A stretch of DNA of 8,201 nt from Clostridia bacterium (lineage in GTDB: Bacteria > Bacillota > Clostridia > Christensenellales > Aristaeellaceae). The notes beneath the pieces were generated by a model. That model searched no databases. It was given only the letters and a program-made list of their open reading frames with translations, and had not been told where the DNA came from. The position numbers and the translations under genes are program-made. This document shows, piece after piece, positions 6,000 through 8,201 of this stretch. The first letter of the stretch is position 1. Each line of letters opens with the position of its first letter. The DNA lies in NCBI GenBank assembly GCA_017537105.1, contig JAFWBZ010000082.1, positions 1-8,201 on the forward strand, in the 5' to 3' direction.

Positions 6000-7367
6000 A
6001 TGCAAGACAAGGACACAAAGGCATCCGGGCGGAGGCCGCTCTCCGGCGTTCGCCTCGGTGTGCTCAACAGCATACTGATCGTCATCGCCATCGCCGCCTC
6101 CGCGGTGCTGCTCTACACCGCGCGGGATTCCATCGACAGCTATCGCGGCATGCAGGCACTGACGGAGCGCTACATGAGCTGTCAGCAGGACGCCATACTC
6201 TTCCGGGAGGCCTCGGACTACCTGACCCAGGAGTGCCGCTACTTCGTCACCACCGGCGACGCGGCCCATGCCCGCTGCTATGTGGAGGAGATCGAAGTGG
6301 CCCGCCGCCGCGAGCAGGCCATCGAGGGCCTGGACGACATGCTGGTGGAGGCCCGTTCCTACGACCTCCTCGCCCGGGGACTCGAGCTCTCCGACGCGCT
6401 GGCGGAGACGGAGTGCTACGCCATGCGGCTGGCGGCGGACGCCCGGGGCACCGCGCCGGACACGCTGCCCGCGCGCATCCGCGAGGCGGAGCTCTCCGAG
6501 CAGGACGCCGTCAAGGTCGGCGCGGACAAGCTCGCCCGGGCCATGGAGCTGCTCTTCGGCGAGGAATATCAGCGCGACAAGGCCGAGATCGACAACTGCG
6601 CCGAGCAGAGCATCAACACGCTGGTCGAGGATCTGCGGCAGCGGCAGCGGGCCTCCTCCAACCAGCTGAGCCGGCTTCTGCTGCGCCAGCAGGCGCTCAC
6701 CGGGCTGATGCTGGTGGTGCTGCTCGTGGCGGTGCTGTGCACCTACCTGCTGGTCATCCGGCCGCTGCGGCAGAGCGTCGCCTGCATCCGCGACGAGCAG
6801 AACATCCCCGTGACCGGCTCCCGGGAGATGCAGTTCCTGGCCCAGGCCTACAACGACATGTTCGCCCAGCAGACGCGCTCCACCGAGAAGCTCGCCTACT
6901 CGGCCACCCACGATTCCCTCACCGGCCTGTACAACCGCACCGCCTACGACGCGGAGTATCGGAAGATCGATCCCGCCACGGTGGGCGTGCTCATCATCGA
7001 CGTGGACAAGTTCAAGACCTTCAACGACCAATACGGCCACGACATCGGCGACCGCGTGCTGCAGCGCGTGGCCCGGGTGCTCGCGGAGAGCTTCCGCTCG
7101 GAGGACTTCGTCAGCCGCATCGGCGGCGACGAGTTCTGCGTGATCATGAAGAACGTGGATTCCCGGATGCGCGGGCTGGTGGAGGGCAAGATCGTCCGGG
7201 CCAACGAGCGCCTCGCGGAGCCGCAGGACGGCCTGCCCAGCATCTCGCTGAGCGTCGGCGCGGCCTTCGGAGACCGGGAAAACCCCTCGGGCGACATCTT
7301 CAAGGACGCCGACACGGCGCTGTACGAGGTCAAGCACCGGGGCGGCCGCGGCTGCAAGGTGTATTGA
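6000..7367 (+). CDS. Membrane-bound diguanylate cyclase (GGDEF) with extracytoplasmic sensor
   Basis: Predicted to make the second messenger cyclic di-GMP from two GTP at the inner face of the membrane. The protein has 455 residues. A hydrophobic segment at about 21-40 and another at about 232-253 flank a mostly helical outside domain of about 190 residues. Part of it (SDYLTQECRYFVTTGD, then R-rich helix) resembles four-helix or CHASE3-like sensors. A short HAMP-like linker follows (about 253-295, RPLRQSV and FLAQAYNDMF). The GGDEF domain spans 296-455: HDSLTGLYNR, metal-binding Asp334 in IIDVDKF, FNDQYGHDIGD, the catalytic GGDEF motif at 375-379, and ALYEVKHRGG near the end. RSED at 366-369, exactly five residues before GGDEF, is an intact inhibitory site for product feedback. 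The enzyme is therefore expected to be active and self-limited. The sensed signal is unknown. It is followed by the Hpt gene, probably co-transcribed. Confidence 0.93.
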   Translation: MQDKDTKASGRRPLSGVRLGVLNSILIVIAIAASAVLLYTARDSIDSYRGMQALTERYMSCQQDAILFREASDYLTQECRYFVTTGDAAHARCYVEEIEVARRREQAIEGLDDMLVEARSYDLLARGLELSDALAETECYAMRLAADARGTAPDTLPARIREAELSEQDAVKVGADKLARAMELLFGEEYQRDKAEIDNCAEQSINTLVEDLRQRQRASSNQLSRLLLRQQALTGLMLVVLLVAVLCTYLLVIRPLRQSVACIRDEQNIPVTGSREMQFLAQAYNDMFAQQTRSTEKLAYSATHDSLTGLYNRTAYDAEYRKIDPATVGVLIIDVDKFKTFNDQYGHDIGDRVLQRVARVLAESFRSEDFVSRIGGDEFCVIMKNVDSRMRGLVEGKIVRANERLAEPQDGLPSISLSVGAAFGDRENPSGDIFKDADTALYEVKHRGGRGCKVY

Positions 7368-7387
7368 GCCGGGAGCTCCGCCCCGGC
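7368..7387 (+). other. GC-rich hairpin between the cyclase and Hpt genes
   Basis: GCCGGG (7368-7373), directly after the stop codon, is complementary to CCCGGC (7382-7387). A competing imperfect pairing exists between GCTCCGCC (7375-7383 region) and GGCGGGAGC just downstream. There is no T tract, so a full terminator is unlikely. It may tune the relative level of the two messages, or be incidental in such GC-rich DNA. Confidence 0.3.
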
Positions 7388-7446
7388 GGGAGCGACCTGC
7401 GAAGGGAAGGCCCATTGACCCAAGGAATGCGAAGGAGGACACAGAC

Positions 7447-7794
7447 ATGCTGACTGTGGAAAAACTGAAGGACTACGGCGCAAACACCGAGGAGGCGCTG
7501 GCGCGCTGCTTCAACAACGAGGCGTTCTACCTGCGGCTGGTGGGCATGGGGCTCGCCGATCAGAACTTCGACCGGCTCCGGGACGCGGTGGCGGCGGGCA
7601 ACGCGACGGCCGCCTTTGAGGCCGCCCACGCGCTGAAGGGCTCCATCGGCAACCTTTCGCTGACGCCGATCTACGCGCCCGTCAGCGAGCTCACAGAGCT
7701 GCTGCGCGGCAAGGCCGAGATGGATCCCGCGGCGGGTCCGCTGCTGGACGAGATCCTCCTGCAGCTCGAGGCGGCACGCAAACTCGCGGATTGA
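7447..7794 (+). CDS. Stand-alone histidine phosphotransfer (Hpt) protein
   Basis: Hpt proteins carry a phosphoryl group on a histidine between response-regulator receiver domains in multistep phosphorelays, in the cytoplasm. The 115-residue product is a single Hpt domain with no signal peptide or membrane segment. The signature AHALKGSIGNLSL places the phospho-acceptor at His61, followed by the conserved Lys-Gly and a helix with PVSELTELLR, as in HPt four-helix bundles. The N-terminal helix (TEEALARCFNNEAFYLRLV) is also typical. AAGGAGG at 7432-7438, eight bases before the ATG, gives a strong start. The gene lies 79 bases after the cyclase on the same strand with no separate promoter recognised, so the two are probably expressed together. 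No histidine kinase or receiver domain is visible in the window, so its partners are unknown. Confidence 0.9.
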   Translation: MLTVEKLKDYGANTEEALARCFNNEAFYLRLVGMGLADQNFDRLRDAVAAGNATAAFEAAHALKGSIGNLSLTPIYAPVSELTELLRGKAEMDPAAGPLLDEILLQLEAARKLAD

Positions 7795-7814
7795 TTGCGG
7801 GCATTCACCCAAAA

Positions 7815-7853
7815 CATTGCGGCGGTTCAGTCGATGACTGAGCCGCCGCAATG
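7815..7853. terminator. Bidirectional terminator between convergent genes
   Basis: An 18-bp stem (7815-7832 with 7836-7853, one G-T wobble, 3-base loop) sits between the Hpt stop (7794) and the stop of the minus-strand gene (7869). Read on the minus strand, the stem is followed at once by TTTT (7814-7811), so it is a good intrinsic terminator for that gene. On the plus strand the tail (CTGTCTCTTCCC) is pyrimidine-rich but weaker. Confidence 0.85.
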
Positions 7854-7866
7854 CTGTCTCTTCCCG

Positions 7867-8201
7867 TCAAAAATACTGCTCGATATAGCATGGCTTCCGG
7901 TAGAACAGTTTGCCCGCCTCGGCGGGATCGCAGAACAACTCGACGCCGGACTGCCATTCGGGGTCCGGCCCATCCTCCAGGCCGCAAATCGCACGGCTGA
8001 AGGCGCGGATGTCCATGCGCACGTCCGGGGCCTCGTCGGTGCGGCGCACGTCGCTCTCGCCCGCCCCGAATTCCACCCGGAAGCAGCCGTTGTTCCCGGG
8101 GATCTGCGCGTCCTCCAGGGCCACCTTCAGCGTCCCCACGCCCCGGGGCCGCGCCAGCCGCAGCAGCGCCTCGGCGTTCACGGCGCGCACCATGCCGCGG
8201 C
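7867..8201 (-). CDS. Eis-like GNAT N-acetyltransferase, C-terminal SCP2-type domain (5' end outside window)
   Basis: About 111 residues are visible, ending at TGA (7869-7867). The frame stays open to the window edge (RGMVRAVNAEALL), so the Met at 8193 is most likely internal. The sequence matches the C-terminal sterol-carrier-like domain of Eis-family acetyltransferases: an entry of the type (M)VRxVxxxxLL, a strand with IPGNNGCFRVEF, RMDIRAFSRAICG, then LFYRKPCYIEQYF at the end. Family members acetylate amines, including aminoglycosides in mycobacterial Eis, but physiological substrates in gut-type Firmicutes are mostly unknown. In mycobacterial Eis the carboxylate of the final Phe acts as catalytic base; this protein also ends in Phe. 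The two GNAT domains are not in the window, so activity cannot be judged. It is convergent with the Hpt gene and unrelated to it as far as can be seen. Confidence 0.8.
   Translation of the reverse strand, partial: RGMVRAVNAEALLRLARPRGVGTLKVALEDAQIPGNNGCFRVEFGAGESDVRRTDEAPDVRMDIRAFSRAICGLEDGPDPEWQSGVELFCDPAEAGKLFYRKPCYIEQYF

Noticed and set aside
5865..7448. Minus-strand open frame opposite the cyclase gene, and plus-strand frame 6233-7453
   Set aside because: Both overlap the clear GGDEF gene and have biased Arg/Gly/Ala or Val/His/Leu-rich sequence without motifs.
7805..7987. Small minus-strand frame of 60 codons near the terminator
   Set aside because: It overlaps the Eis-like gene in another frame and runs through the terminator stem.

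Overview
The window is GC-rich, densely coded bacterial chromosome of about 8.2 kb. The strong AGGAGG-type ribosome sites, the clustered arginine genes, the DapF sequence style (DGSEGxM-GNAIRC) and the Eis-like acetyltransferase suggest a high-GC member of the Clostridia/Oscillospirales (Firmicutes). This is inference from gene style; no rRNA or taxonomic marker is present. No intergenic stretch exceeds 300 bases. No tRNA, CRISPR array or insertion sequence was seen.

Left part (1-5802, plus strand): an arginine/carbamoyl-phosphate operon. It holds the 3' two thirds of argF (ornithine carbamoyltransferase), then carA and carB (small and large subunits of carbamoyl-phosphate synthetase). CarAB makes the carbamoyl phosphate that ArgF transfers to ornithine. 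carA and carB overlap by 14 bases if carB starts at the GTG at 1768, the start favoured by the ribosome site.

The most unusual object is carB itself. After a complete CarB (about 1060 residues, including the C-terminal MGS-type regulatory domain) the frame runs without a stop into a full-length diaminopimelate epimerase (DapF) module of about 284 residues. That module keeps most of the DapF signature, including the second catalytic Cys motif (ACGTGAC). The first catalytic Cys of the MCGN motif is Gly (MGGN), and the usual GAD(G) motif is GAE(G). It therefore looks like a fused epimerase that has lost or changed its activity, possibly kept as a structural or sensing domain.

Right part (5803-7794, plus strand): a hairpin follows carB, then an exact consensus sigma-A/sigma-70 promoter (TTGACA, 17 bases, TATAAT). 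This drives a membrane-anchored diguanylate cyclase with intact GGDEF and I-site motifs, followed by a small stand-alone histidine phosphotransfer (Hpt) protein. The pair looks like a small signalling unit.

Far right (7867-8201, minus strand): the C-terminal end of a convergently transcribed Eis-like GNAT acetyltransferase with an SCP2-type domain. It is separated from the Hpt gene by a long hairpin that can terminate both transcripts.
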